Shown: positions 9,008-17,416 of the stretch, in pieces | Numbering within the stretch: the stretch's first letter is position 1 | Layout of the letters: each line of letters begins with the position of its first letter | Source of the DNA: an uncultured Flavobacteriales bacterium | GTDB taxonomy: Bacteria > Bacteroidota > Bacteroidia > Flavobacteriales_F > PHOS-HE28 | DNA: 64,000 bases | Direction: 5' to 3' | Assembly: GCA_937872175.1 (NCBI GenBank) | Contig: CALMPI010000020.1 | Span: 62,001 to 126,000, forward strand | Notes under the pieces: generated by a model | Seen by the model: the letters and a program-made list of their open reading frames with translations, nothing else | What the model was told of the DNA's origin: nothing | The model's database searches: none | Made by a program: the position numbers and the translations under genes

Positions 9008-9490
9008 ATGCGCTCCCTCCTGTTCCTTTGCGGGCTCACCGCGCTGTCCGCCTGCGGACAGGCGCCGTCGAGCCGCCCCCACACCGCCACCGCCATGAAG
9101 ACCGATGCCGAATGGAAGGCGTCCCTGACGCCGGAAGAGTACCGCGTGCTCCGCCAGAAGGGCACCGAACGCGCCTTCACCGGCGCGTATTGGGATCATC
9201 ACGACGACGGCGTGTACCGCTGCGCGGGTTGCGGCCTGGCCCTCTTCGGCAGCGACACCAAGTTCGACAGCGGCACGGGCTGGCCCAGCTTCTTCCGTCC
9301 GGTGGAGGCCGGCTCCGTGGAAGAGCACGCCGACCGCACGCTGGGCATGGTGCGCACCGAGGTGGTGTGCGGCCGCTGTGGAGGGCACCTGGGCCATGTG
9401 TTCCCCGATGGGCCGCGTCCCACGGGCATGCGCTACTGCATCAACTCGGTGTCGCTGCGTTTCGAACCCGCGGCTGCGGAGAAGCCCTGA
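9008..9490 (+). CDS. msrB: peptide-methionine (R)-S-oxide reductase, lipoprotein form
   Basis: The 160-residue enzyme reduces methionine-R-sulfoxide in damaged proteins. Zinc-binding pairs CAGC (Cys72/75) and CGRC (Cys121/124), the GTGWPSF segment and the catalytic RYCINS (Cys144) are all present. The ATG at 9008 gives a lipoprotein signal peptide with lipobox LSAC (Cys16), so the protein is probably anchored in the cell envelope, unlike cytosolic MsrB. No MsrA is adjacent. A separate fatty acid hydroxylase gene with its own promoter box follows. Confidence 0.95.
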   Translation: MRSLLFLCGLTALSACGQAPSSRPHTATAMKTDAEWKASLTPEEYRVLRQKGTERAFTGAYWDHHDDGVYRCAGCGLALFGSDTKFDSGTGWPSFFRPVEAGSVEEHADRTLGMVRTEVVCGRCGGHLGHVFPDGPRPTGMRYCINSVSLRFEPAAAEKP

Positions 9491-9521
9491 GCGGCATCAG
9501 CCCTCGCGTGCGGCGGCCGAC

Positions 9522-9529
9522 TACATTTG
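9522..9529 (+). promoter_or_regulatory. -7 promoter box of the fatty acid hydroxylase gene
   Basis: TACATTTG matches TAnnTTTG exactly and ends 16 nt before the ATG. Confidence 0.65.
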
Positions 9530-9545
9530 CCGTCATCAGCGCACG

Positions 9546-10181
9546 ATGGCACAGCACACGATCTCCGACAGCGGCCGGATCTTCCAGAACCCGGTGCTGG
9601 AGGCCCTCACCAAGACGCACATCGCGATCCCCCTCACCCTGTTCTACGGCAGCGGCGTGGTGGCCATGCTGTACGGCATCTTCGGGCTGAAGCTCGATCT
9701 GGCGGGCAGCATCGGCATCTTCCTGGTGGGCGCCTTTTTCTTCACCCTGGTGGAGTACCTGGTGCACCGCTATTTCTATCACATGGAGGCCGACAACCCC
9801 AAGCGGGCCCGGATCCAGTACATCTTCCACGGCATCCACCATGATCACCCGCGCGACAAGAAGCGGCTGGCCCTGCCCCCGCTGATGACCGTGCTGGTGG
9901 CGGCGATGTTCCTGGGGCTATTCCGCCTGCTGCTGGGCAGCTACGGCTGGGCCTTCGGCGGCGGCTTCATGGTGGGCTACGCCACCTACCTGCTGGCGCA
10001 CTACGCCATCCACATCCACCGCCCGCCGAAGAACTTCCTGTCGCTGATCTGGAAGCACCACAACCTGCATCACTTCGCCGACACCGACGGCGCCTTCGGC
10101 GTCAGTTCGCCCTTCTGGGACCATGTGTTCGGCACCATGCCCCGCGACCCGCGCGCCAAGCGCGAGGCGGCCGGCGCCTGA
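9546..10181 (+). CDS. sterol desaturase/fatty acid hydroxylase superfamily protein
   Basis: The 211-residue integral membrane di-iron enzyme has the family's histidine clusters: HRYFYH, HGIHHDHP, HYAIH and HHNLHH. Four hydrophobic segments fit two helical hairpins. The pattern is closest to fatty acid 2-hydroxylases, which hydroxylate acyl chains of sphingolipid-like or sulfonolipid-like lipids, both known in Bacteroidota; the substrate here is inference. I chose the ATG at 9546, 16 nt after an exact promoter box. It is convergent with the cysteine desulfurase gene, 16 bp apart. Confidence 0.85.
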   Translation: MAQHTISDSGRIFQNPVLEALTKTHIAIPLTLFYGSGVVAMLYGIFGLKLDLAGSIGIFLVGAFFFTLVEYLVHRYFYHMEADNPKRARIQYIFHGIHHDHPRDKKRLALPPLMTVLVAAMFLGLFRLLLGSYGWAFGGGFMVGYATYLLAHYAIHIHRPPKNFLSLIWKHHNLHHFADTDGAFGVSSPFWDHVFGTMPRDPRAKREAAGA

Positions 10182-10197
10182 ACTGAACGGCGCCCTC

Positions 10198-11358
<1,161 letters not shown>

Positions 11359-11377
11359 GGGGTCAGGGGGTCCGGGA

Positions 11378-11415
11378 CCATGGGCGCGTGTGCGCATGTG
11401 CTCATGTGCCCATGG
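11378..11415 (-). repeat. leader repeat, copy 1 (CCATGGGCACATG type)
   Basis: On the reverse strand this reads CCATGGGCACATGaGCACATG followed by further GCACA units. It lies 20 nt upstream of the cysteine desulfurase start. A near-identical block in the same orientation relative to its gene lies at 57290-57324. Confidence 0.6.
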
Positions 11416-11428
11416 ACCACGGGAGCCG

Positions 11429-11436
11429 CGAATTTA
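11429..11436 (-). promoter_or_regulatory. -7 promoter box of the cysteine desulfurase gene
   Basis: TAAATTCG on the reverse strand is one base from consensus. It predicts a leader of about 65-70 nt containing the repeat, longer than for most genes here. Confidence 0.45.
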
Positions 11437-11527
11437 CCGCCTTCCGGGCACGCGGGGACCGCGGCCACGCGCCGGCATCCCGGCCGCGCTCTCACAGCCA
11501 CCCCTTCCGATCATGGACGGCGGGGCG

Positions 11528-11535
11528 TATCTTGG
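11528..11535 (+). promoter_or_regulatory. promoter-like box before a short open frame
   Basis: TATCTTGG is followed after 4 nt by an ATG at 11540. The open frame runs only 30 codons, through the 24-bp palindrome, to a stop at 11632. This may be the stump of a host gene interrupted by the AT-rich insert, or chance. Confidence 0.3.
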
Positions 11536-11599
11536 CGTCATGGGGTGGGCCCGCAGCTTCGGACGTCCCGAGGTGCGTATAGCGACCCGGTTCAGGGGG

Positions 11600-11623
11600 G
11601 ATATACGAACTGGTTCGTATATC
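11600..11623. repeat. 24-bp near-perfect palindrome upstream of the AT-rich gene
   Basis: GATATACGAAC and its exact reverse complement flank a 2-nt TG centre. The site marks the switch from GC-rich to AT-rich DNA and ends 38 nt before the ATG of the AP2/DUF2971 gene. It could be a repressor operator or a recombination site. Confidence 0.75.
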
Positions 11624-11661
11624 AAACGTTAGCGGCAAGTTAGAATACGATATCCGAGGCT

Positions 11662-12789
11662 ATGTCAAAAAAGGTCGAGATACCCAACCTACACCACATT
11701 CGTGAGCGAGAAAGAGGCTGGTTTGTTCAGCTGCGCCATGATGGAAAAATCACATCAAGGCAATTTGGCGTCAAGAGATATAATGGGAAGGAGAACGCTC
11801 TAATAGCTGCGATAAAGTTCCGAGACAACTTTATCAAGGAGCATAACATCGACCTGAATAAGCGGTTCAAAAAGCCGGACATTCAAGGTGTATCCTTGAC
11901 CACCAATAACGGGCGGAAGGGAGAACGTGATGATGTATGGCAAGCATTCGGCACAATCGATGGAAAATCGGTCACAAGACGCTTCCCGGTAAAAAAACAT
12001 GGATTTGATGAAGCGCACAGACTGGCAATAGAAGCCAAAAAGGAAATAGACCTGCAGGCGAAGACTGGTCAGTTGCCGAATTTCGCTCCACCTGAGGACG
12101 TCAACATCAAGGTTTGGAGGTACATGAACTTCACAAAGTTTGTATATACCCTTGAGAAGAAAGCACTATTCTTTTCGCATGTCGATGACCTTGGTGACCC
12201 CTACGAAGGCGAACTATCATTTGCGAATAAGAAGCTTAGGAGTTTCATATACAGCAGGTCAAAGCAAAAACCAGACTTGAATGACCTTAATCTTGAACTT
12301 CAGGAAACACGTAAAAGAATATTCGTGAACTGCTGGCACATGAATAAATCTGAGTCAGATGCTATGTGGAAAATATATGCCAAATCAAACGAAGCCATTT
12401 GTATTCAATCAACATACACGAAACTAAGAAAGTCCTTGCCCGAAATTGTCAAGACAGGAAAAATAAAGTATATCGATTACGATAGATCATGGATTCCAGA
12501 ATCGGACCCGTATTATCCATACCTGCATAAGAGGGATTCCTTTAGCCATGAAAAGGAGATTAGAGGGCTTATTGATTCCCTCGATATTGCTTCAAGTGAT
12601 GCAGAGAGATTCCAGACGACTTCAAAAGGTATTTGGGTAGAAGTTCCTCTATCTGGTCTCGTGGATGTAGTTTACGTGGCGCCCAACTCACCTAGTTGGT
12701 TTAAAGACCTTGTTGAGGCCGTAATGCAGCGGTATGCTCTACGCAAGAAAGTCATCAGATCTCCACTCCTTTACAAGCCTAGACCTTGA
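11662..12789 (+). CDS. AP2-like DNA-binding domains fused to DUF2971 (acquired gene)
   Basis: The 375-residue protein is encoded by strikingly AT-rich DNA in a GC-rich genome. Residues 12-60 and 76-128 look like two AP2-type DNA-binding modules (GW-x-V-x-L-GK-SRQFGV, then VWQAFGTIDGKSVTRRF), known from plant regulators and from bacterial mobile endonucleases and integrases. Residues 150-375 resemble DUF2971: VWRYMNF, LFFSHVDDLGDPYEG, CWHMNKSESDAMWKIYA and HEKEIRGL. DUF2971 has no settled function that I know of. No TAnnTTTG box precedes it; a GAGG Shine-Dalgarno-like run lies just before the ATG. It is flanked by the palindrome and by an inverted repeat. No integrase or transposase is adjacent. 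Confidence 0.8.
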   Translation: MSKKVEIPNLHHIRERERGWFVQLRHDGKITSRQFGVKRYNGKENALIAAIKFRDNFIKEHNIDLNKRFKKPDIQGVSLTTNNGRKGERDDVWQAFGTIDGKSVTRRFPVKKHGFDEAHRLAIEAKKEIDLQAKTGQLPNFAPPEDVNIKVWRYMNFTKFVYTLEKKALFFSHVDDLGDPYEGELSFANKKLRSFIYSRSKQKPDLNDLNLELQETRKRIFVNCWHMNKSESDAMWKIYAKSNEAICIQSTYTKLRKSLPEIVKTGKIKYIDYDRSWIPESDPYYPYLHKRDSFSHEKEIRGLIDSLDIASSDAERFQTTSKGIWVEVPLSGLVDVVYVAPNSPSWFKDLVEAVMQRYALRKKVIRSPLLYKPRP

Positions 12790-12806
12790 CTGATAGGTAA
12801 ACCAGC

Positions 12807-12915
12807 CGCTAACATGCGCTTGCCGCAAGCCGCCAGGTCCTGTGGATAGCTCCCGTTGAACTATGAACATTTCGTTCAGGAACAAGATCACGAAAGGCGG
12901 TCTGCGGCAAGCGCA
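12807..12915. repeat. long inverted repeat downstream of the AT-rich gene (attC-like)
   Basis: TGCGCTTGCCGCA (12815-12827) plus CCGCC (12830-12834) pairs with GGCGG (12896-12900) plus TGCGGCAAGCGCA (12903-12915), with a 2-nt internal mismatch and a 61-nt loop. CCGCTAAC just before the left arm is the reverse complement of GTTAGCGG at the insert's left side (11628-11635). The layout recalls an integron attC site, but the right-hand GTT core is absent. Confidence 0.6.
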
Positions 12916-12930
12916 GGCCCGCTACCCCCC

Positions 12931-14310
12931 TCACCCCTCTCCCAGCTCCCGCACAACGCGTTGGGCCAGGGCATCCGCCTCGGACATGCTGGGGGCTTCG
13001 GCATAGACGCGGATGATGGGTTCGGTGTTGCTGCGCCGCAGGTGCACCCAGGTGTTGCCGAACTCGATGCGCAGGCCGTCCACCGTGCTGTGGGGTTGGG
13101 CGGCGTAGCGCTGCTGCATGCGGTCCACCAGGGCCTGCACGTCCACGCCGGGCCGTAGTTCGATCTTGTTCTTGCTGATGAAGTAGTCCGGGTAGCTGCG
13201 CCGAAGCGCCAGGCAGCTGCCGCCGCGCCGGGCCAGCAGGGTGAGGAAGAGGGCGATGCCCACGAGCGCATCGCGGCCGTAGTGCAGTTCGCTGAGGATG
13301 ACGCCGCCGTTGCCTTCGCCGCCGATGGGCGCGTTCACCTGTCGCATCCGCTCCACCACGTTCACCTCGCCCACGGCGCTGGCGTGGCGGGTGCGGCCGT
13401 GGCGCGCGGCGATGTCGTTGAGGGCGCGGGTGCTGCTGAGGTTGCTCACCGTGTCGCCGGGGCGGTGGGCCAGCACATGGTCCGCGCAGGCCACCAGGGT
13501 GTACTCCTCGCCGAAGAGGCTGCCGTCCTCGCACACCAGCGCCAGGCGGTCCACGTCGGGGTCCACACTGAGGCCCAGATGGGCCTTGTGCTGCACCACC
13601 GCGGCGCAGAGGTCGGTGAGGTGCTCGGGCAGCGGCTCGGGGTTGTGGGGGAAGTGGCCGGTGGGCTCGCAGTACAGCTTCACCACCTCCACGCCCAGGG
13701 CCTCCAGCAGCAGGGGCACGGCCAGGCCGCCCACGCTGTTCACCGCGTCCACCACCACGGTGTACTTCCGGGCGGCGATGGCCTGGGCGTCCACGAGGTC
13801 CAGCTTCAGGATGGCGTCGATGTGCTTGCGGGTCCAGCTGTCGTCGGTGCGCACGCGGCCCAGCCGGTCCACCTCGGCGAAGGTGTAGGCGTCGCTCTCC
13901 GCCAGGCGCAGGACCTCGGCCCCATCGGCGGCGCTGATGAACTCGCCTTGGGCGTTGAGCAGCTTCAGCGCGTTCCACTGCTTGGGGTTGTGGCTGGCGG
14001 TGAGGATGATGCCGGCGTCGGCGCCTTCGCCGGGCACGGCCATCTCCACGGTGGGCGTGGTGGCCAGGCCCAGGTCGATGACCTCGAAGCCGAGGCCCAC
14101 GAGGGTGCCGCGCACCAGGTCAGCCACCATCGGACCGCTGAGGCGCGCGTCACGGCCCAGCACCAGCTTCGGCGCTGGGTTGCCGCTGCGCTGGAGGATG
14201 AGGGTGCCGAAGGCGGCGGTATAGCGGACCACGTCGAGGGGCGAGAGGCCTTCGCCGGGGCGGCCACCGATGGTGCCGCGGATGCCGGAGATGGAGCGGA
14301 TGAGGGTCAT
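12931..14310 (-). CDS. glmM: phosphoglucosamine mutase
   Basis: The 459-residue alpha-D-phosphohexomutase most likely interconverts glucosamine-6-phosphate and glucosamine-1-phosphate for UDP-GlcNAc and peptidoglycan synthesis. The active-site phosphoserine loop reads TASHNP (Ser106), the metal loop DPDVDRLAL, and the substrate loop GGEGNGG. The C-terminal phosphate-binding segment RRSNTEP is present. Bacteroidota carry several related phosphohexomutases, so a phosphoglucomutase or phosphomannomutase activity is not excluded. I chose Met at 14310 (MTLIRSISG). The downstream flank is the AT-rich insert; the upstream region carries the heptamer array. Confidence 0.85.
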   Translation of the reverse strand: MTLIRSISGIRGTIGGRPGEGLSPLDVVRYTAAFGTLILQRSGNPAPKLVLGRDARLSGPMVADLVRGTLVGLGFEVIDLGLATTPTVEMAVPGEGADAGIILTASHNPKQWNALKLLNAQGEFISAADGAEVLRLAESDAYTFAEVDRLGRVRTDDSWTRKHIDAILKLDLVDAQAIAARKYTVVVDAVNSVGGLAVPLLLEALGVEVVKLYCEPTGHFPHNPEPLPEHLTDLCAAVVQHKAHLGLSVDPDVDRLALVCEDGSLFGEEYTLVACADHVLAHRPGDTVSNLSSTRALNDIAARHGRTRHASAVGEVNVVERMRQVNAPIGGEGNGGVILSELHYGRDALVGIALFLTLLARRGGSCLALRRSYPDYFISKNKIELRPGVDVQALVDRMQQRYAAQPHSTVDGLRIEFGNTWVHLRRSNTEPIIRVYAEAPSMSEADALAQRVVRELGEG

Positions 14311-14336
14311 GGGAATGGGGTGTTCCTGAGCGGCTG

Positions 14337-14344
14337 CAAAGGTG
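14337..14344 (-). promoter_or_regulatory. -7 promoter box of glmM
   Basis: CACCTTTG on the reverse strand differs from consensus at the first base and lies 26 nt before the ATG. Confidence 0.4.
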
Positions 14345-14421
14345 GAACCCACGCGGTCGCATCTGTCGGTCGGCGGCGGAGGTCTTCAACGGGGGGGTGT
14401 GAGCGGGCCACAGGGATCCTG

Positions 14422-14575
14422 CTCCCAGCCTCCTGCCTCCAGCCTCCTGCCTCCAGCCACCAGCTTCCAGCCACAAGCCGTAGGCCGCCAGCCACCAGCC
14501 ACAGGCTTCCAGCCACATGCCGCAGGCCGCCAGCCACAAGCTTCCAGCTGCAGGCCGCCCGCCACCGGCCGCGAG
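14422..14575. repeat. 22-copy degenerate heptamer tandem array
   Basis: The sequence divides without gaps into 22 seven-base units of the form CYNCNAG, for example CCTCCAG, CCACCAG, CTTCCAG, CCGCAGG. A weak higher-order period starts at each CTTCCAG unit (about 35-42 bp). It fills much of the 404-bp divergent intergenic region between glmM and the TPR gene. No coding signal is convincing. Confidence 0.85.
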
Positions 14576-14689
14576 CATCCATCCTTCCTCTTGATCCTTC
14601 CTCCTTGGTCCTTCTTCAGGCCTGGGTCGATCCCCCGGTGGGTTGTGCATAACACATTTCCGGCGACCCCGGCCCGCCATGGGGTTCCC

Positions 14690-14708
14690 TATTTTTGAGG
14701 GAACTTTG
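14690..14708 (+). promoter_or_regulatory. tandem -7 promoter boxes of the TPR gene
   Basis: TATTTTTG (14690-14697) matches TAnnTTTG and GAACTTTG (14701-14708) nearly does. The second ends 6 nt before the ATG at 14715, predicting a leaderless or nearly leaderless mRNA. Confidence 0.6.
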
Positions 14709-14714
14709 CAGCGC

Positions 14715-16127
14715 ATGAACGAAGGCCCTTCCCCCCTGCCCGACCGCGAGGACGACCGCACGGACCACGTGCAACGCTTCGAGGCGATGCTGAGCCGGAA
14801 CGACCATTACTTCTTCGACGTCGAGGAGTTCGAGCTGATCATCGAGCACTACCTGGACAACAACGAGCCGAAGAAGGCGCGGCAGGTGCTGGACTATGCG
14901 CACAAGCAGCACCCCGGCTCGGTGGACCTGTTGTTCTGCGAGGCGCAGGTGCTGATGGGCATGGGCCGCTTGAACCGCGCCCTGGAGGTGCTCGACAGCA
15001 TCGCCAAGCTGGAGCCCTACAATGAGGATGTGCATCTGCACAAGGCCGGCATCCACAGCCAGTTGCGCAACTACCGCAAGGCCATCGAGCACTACCGCAA
15101 GGCGCTGGAGCTGGCCGAGGAGGGCCTGGACGACATCTACCTGGACCTGGCCTTCGAGCACGAGAACTGCGAGCAGTTCGACGAGGCCATCGGTTGCCTG
15201 AAGAAGGCCCTGGAGGTGAATCCTGAGAACGAGGCCGTGCTGTACGAGCTGGCCTACTGCTACGACCTGGCCGAGGCGCACGAGGCCAGCGTGGTCTTCT
15301 TCCGCCACTTCACCAACGAACACCCTTACAGCTTCGTGGCCTGGTACAACCTGGGCAACGCGCTGGCCAAGCTGGGCCGGTTGGAGGAGAGCAACAACGC
15401 CCTGGACCTCTGCCTGGCGATCGAGGAGGAGTTCAGCTCGGCCTATTTCAGCAAGGCGCGCAACCTGCTGCAGCAGGGTTCCTACGAGGAGGCCATCGCC
15501 TGCTACCAGGAGACCCTGAACATCGACGGCCCACAGGCCGTCACCTTCAGCTACATCGGCGAATGCTTCGAAAAGATGGAGCGGTACGAGCAGGCGCTCA
15601 TCCATTATGACCAGGCGCTGGCGCTGGACCCCAACTGGGTGGACGCGTGGATCGGGCGCGGCGTGGTGAAGGACTACCAGGGTCGGCTGGTGGAGGCCAT
15701 CAAGGACCTGGAGCAGGCGGTGCGCATCTCCCCGGACACGGGCGACGGCTGGTTCTACCTGGCCAACGCGCTGGCCCGCGCCGAACGCTGGGAGGCGGGA
15801 ATCCAGGCCTACGAGCGCCTGAACAGCATGGAGCCCGAGAACCTGGAGGGCTGGCTGGACCATGCCGACCTGATGATGCACCTGAAGGGACCGGAGGCCG
15901 CGCTGGCCAAGCTGCGGGAGGGCGAGCTGGTGCACAAGCTGACCCCACGCTACAAGTACCGGATGGCGAGCTACCTGCTGCGCTGCGGACGCCAGCAGCA
16001 GGCCCTGCTCGAGCTGGAGGAGGCGCTGATGGCCGACCATGCCGGTCACGCCCAGTTGCTGGAGCACCACCCCGAGGCGGCCGCCATGCCGCAGGTGATG
16101 CACCTCATCGAGCTCTACAAACGATGA
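14715..16127 (+). CDS. tetratricopeptide repeat protein
   Basis: The 470-residue protein is built almost entirely of TPR helical pairs (about ten, from residue 30 to 440), with typical units such as ALEVLDSIAKLEPYNEDV and ALIHYDQALALDPNWVDAW. There is no signal peptide, so it should be a cytosolic scaffold for protein interactions; its partner is unknown. I chose the ATG at 14715 directly after the promoter boxes; longer in-frame starts at 14643 and 14679 lie upstream of them. The stop overlaps the next start as ATGA, so it is translationally coupled to phosphosulfolactate synthase. Confidence 0.9.
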   Translation: MNEGPSPLPDREDDRTDHVQRFEAMLSRNDHYFFDVEEFELIIEHYLDNNEPKKARQVLDYAHKQHPGSVDLLFCEAQVLMGMGRLNRALEVLDSIAKLEPYNEDVHLHKAGIHSQLRNYRKAIEHYRKALELAEEGLDDIYLDLAFEHENCEQFDEAIGCLKKALEVNPENEAVLYELAYCYDLAEAHEASVVFFRHFTNEHPYSFVAWYNLGNALAKLGRLEESNNALDLCLAIEEEFSSAYFSKARNLLQQGSYEEAIACYQETLNIDGPQAVTFSYIGECFEKMERYEQALIHYDQALALDPNWVDAWIGRGVVKDYQGRLVEAIKDLEQAVRISPDTGDGWFYLANALARAERWEAGIQAYERLNSMEPENLEGWLDHADLMMHLKGPEAALAKLREGELVHKLTPRYKYRMASYLLRCGRQQQALLELEEALMADHAGHAQLLEHHPEAAAMPQVMHLIELYKR

Positions 16128-16945
16128 ACTTCAGCCTGTCGCACATCCCCGCGCGCACGGCCAGACCGCGCGAGGAGGGCCTCACCATGGTGATGGACAA
16201 GGGCTTGAGCCTGCGGCAGGTGGACGACCTGATCGAGACCTCGGGCGACCTGGTGGACCTGGTGAAGCTGGGCTTCGGCACCAGCTATGTGATGCCGCGC
16301 CTGAAGGACAAGGTGAAGCGCTACGCGGACGCCGGCATCCGGGTGTACCTCGGCGGCACGCTGTTCGAGGCCTTCATCGCCCGCGGGCAGTTCGACGCCT
16401 ACCGGAAGCTGCTCAAGGAGTTGAAACTGGACTGCGCCGAGGTGAGCGACGGCAGCATCACGCTACCGCACGACGAGAAGTGCCGCTACATCAACCTGCT
16501 GGCGCAGGACCACACGGTGCTGAGCGAGGTGGGCAGCAAGGAGACCGGGATCCTGATCAGCCCGGCCAAGTGGGTGAGGATGATGAACACCGAGCTGGAG
16601 GCCGGCAGCTGGAAGGTGATCGCGGAGGCGCGCGAGAGCGGCAACGTGGGCATCTACCGGCCGAGCGGGCACGCGCACACCGCCCTGGTGAACCGGATCC
16701 TGGCCAAGGTGCCCGGGAAGGACATCCTGTGGGAGGCCCCGCAGAAAAGCCAGCAGGTCTGGTTCATCAAGCAGATCGGCGCCAACGTGAACCTGGGCAA
16801 CGTGCCGGCCGATGAGGTGATCCCCTTGGAGACCCTGCGGTTGGGGCTGCGGGGCGACACCTTCTTCCAGTACCTGCCGGAGGAGGTGGCCGAGAAGCTG
16901 CGGCAGGTGAAGCCGCCGGAACAGGAAGGCAAGAGCAAGGCGTGA
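16124..16945 (+). CDS. comA: phosphosulfolactate synthase
   Basis: The 273-residue protein matches the ComA family, TIM-barrel enzymes that add sulfite to phosphoenolpyruvate to make (R)-phosphosulfolactate. Recognisable segments are MVMDKGLSLRQVDDLIE, LVKLGFGTSYV, VYLGGTLFEAF, EVSDGSITLP, and VIAEARESGNVGIY. In methanogens this starts coenzyme M synthesis; homologues are common in Bacteroidota, where the product may feed sulfolactate or cysteate-derived sulfonolipids (inference). The ATG lies inside the ATGA overlap with the TPR gene. No ComB or ComC homologue is adjacent. Confidence 0.88.
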   Translation: MNFSLSHIPARTARPREEGLTMVMDKGLSLRQVDDLIETSGDLVDLVKLGFGTSYVMPRLKDKVKRYADAGIRVYLGGTLFEAFIARGQFDAYRKLLKELKLDCAEVSDGSITLPHDEKCRYINLLAQDHTVLSEVGSKETGILISPAKWVRMMNTELEAGSWKVIAEARESGNVGIYRPSGHAHTALVNRILAKVPGKDILWEAPQKSQQVWFIKQIGANVNLGNVPADEVIPLETLRLGLRGDTFFQYLPEEVAEKLRQVKPPEQEGKSKA

Positions 16946-16988
16946 CCGTGCGGCCCCGTACGCATCATCCGGTGCATCTTCGCGCCGC

Positions 16989-17333
16989 ATGCACCACGAC
17001 CCGACCGCTCCATCCATGACCACGATCGGCCCGGAGGACCTTCAGCGGATGCGCCGCGATGGCGTGGTGTTCCAGCTGGTCGATGTGCGCGAGCCCTACG
17101 AGGCCGAGCGCTGCTCCCTGGGCGGTACGCTGATCCCGATGGGTGAACTGCTGGACAGGCTGGAGGAGATCCGCCGCGATGTCCCGGTGGTGGTGCACTG
17201 CCGCAGCGGCAATCGGGCCCTGGCGGTGATCACCGCGCTGGAGCGCCGCCACGGCTTCAGCAACCTCATCCAGCTGGAGGGCGGCATCCAGGCCTTCGCG
17301 GCCCAGGTGGATCCCGGGATGCGCTGCGACTAG
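16989..17333 (+). CDS. rhodanese-like domain protein
   Basis: The 114-residue single-domain rhodanese has the active-site loop HCRSGNR with Cys71, able to carry a persulfide for sulfur transfer. The core pattern FQLVDVREPYEAE and FSNLIQLEGGIQAF is complete. It has no signal peptide, so it is cytosolic. Starts at 16989 and 17016 are both possible; the first fits the spacing from the upstream gene. It lies 43 bp after phosphosulfolactate synthase and may be part of the same sulfur-related unit. Confidence 0.88.
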   Translation: MHHDPTAPSMTTIGPEDLQRMRRDGVVFQLVDVREPYEAERCSLGGTLIPMGELLDRLEEIRRDVPVVVHCRSGNRALAVITALERRHGFSNLIQLEGGIQAFAAQVDPGMRCD

Positions 17334-17385
17334 AGGCCACCCTTGCGCATGGCATACGTCAGGTGACGGCCGCGGCCCGCTTCCG

Positions 17386-17393
17386 TACCTTTA
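17386..17393 (+). promoter_or_regulatory. -7 promoter-like box of the conserved unknown gene
   Basis: TACCTTTA differs from TAnnTTTG only at the last base and ends 23 nt before the ATG at 17417. Confidence 0.45.
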
Positions 17394-17416
17394 CCCCTGT
17401 CCTCACCGAAGGCCCG

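Noticed and set aside
11565..11625. Similarity to a dif or loxP-type site (GGTGCGTATAG and palindrome arms)
   Set aside because: Arm order, spacing and partner arm do not fit known dif or lox layouts; only short matches remain.
12807..12915. Canonical integron attC site
   Set aside because: The right-hand core GTTRRRY is absent after the second arm and no integrase is in the window; kept only as an attC-like structure.
14386..14655. Repeat-coding reverse-strand frame over the heptamer array
   Set aside because: The frame reads as Trp/Gly/Ala repeats created by the tandem DNA; units of seven bases shift frame every copy, so conserved protein repeats are not expected.
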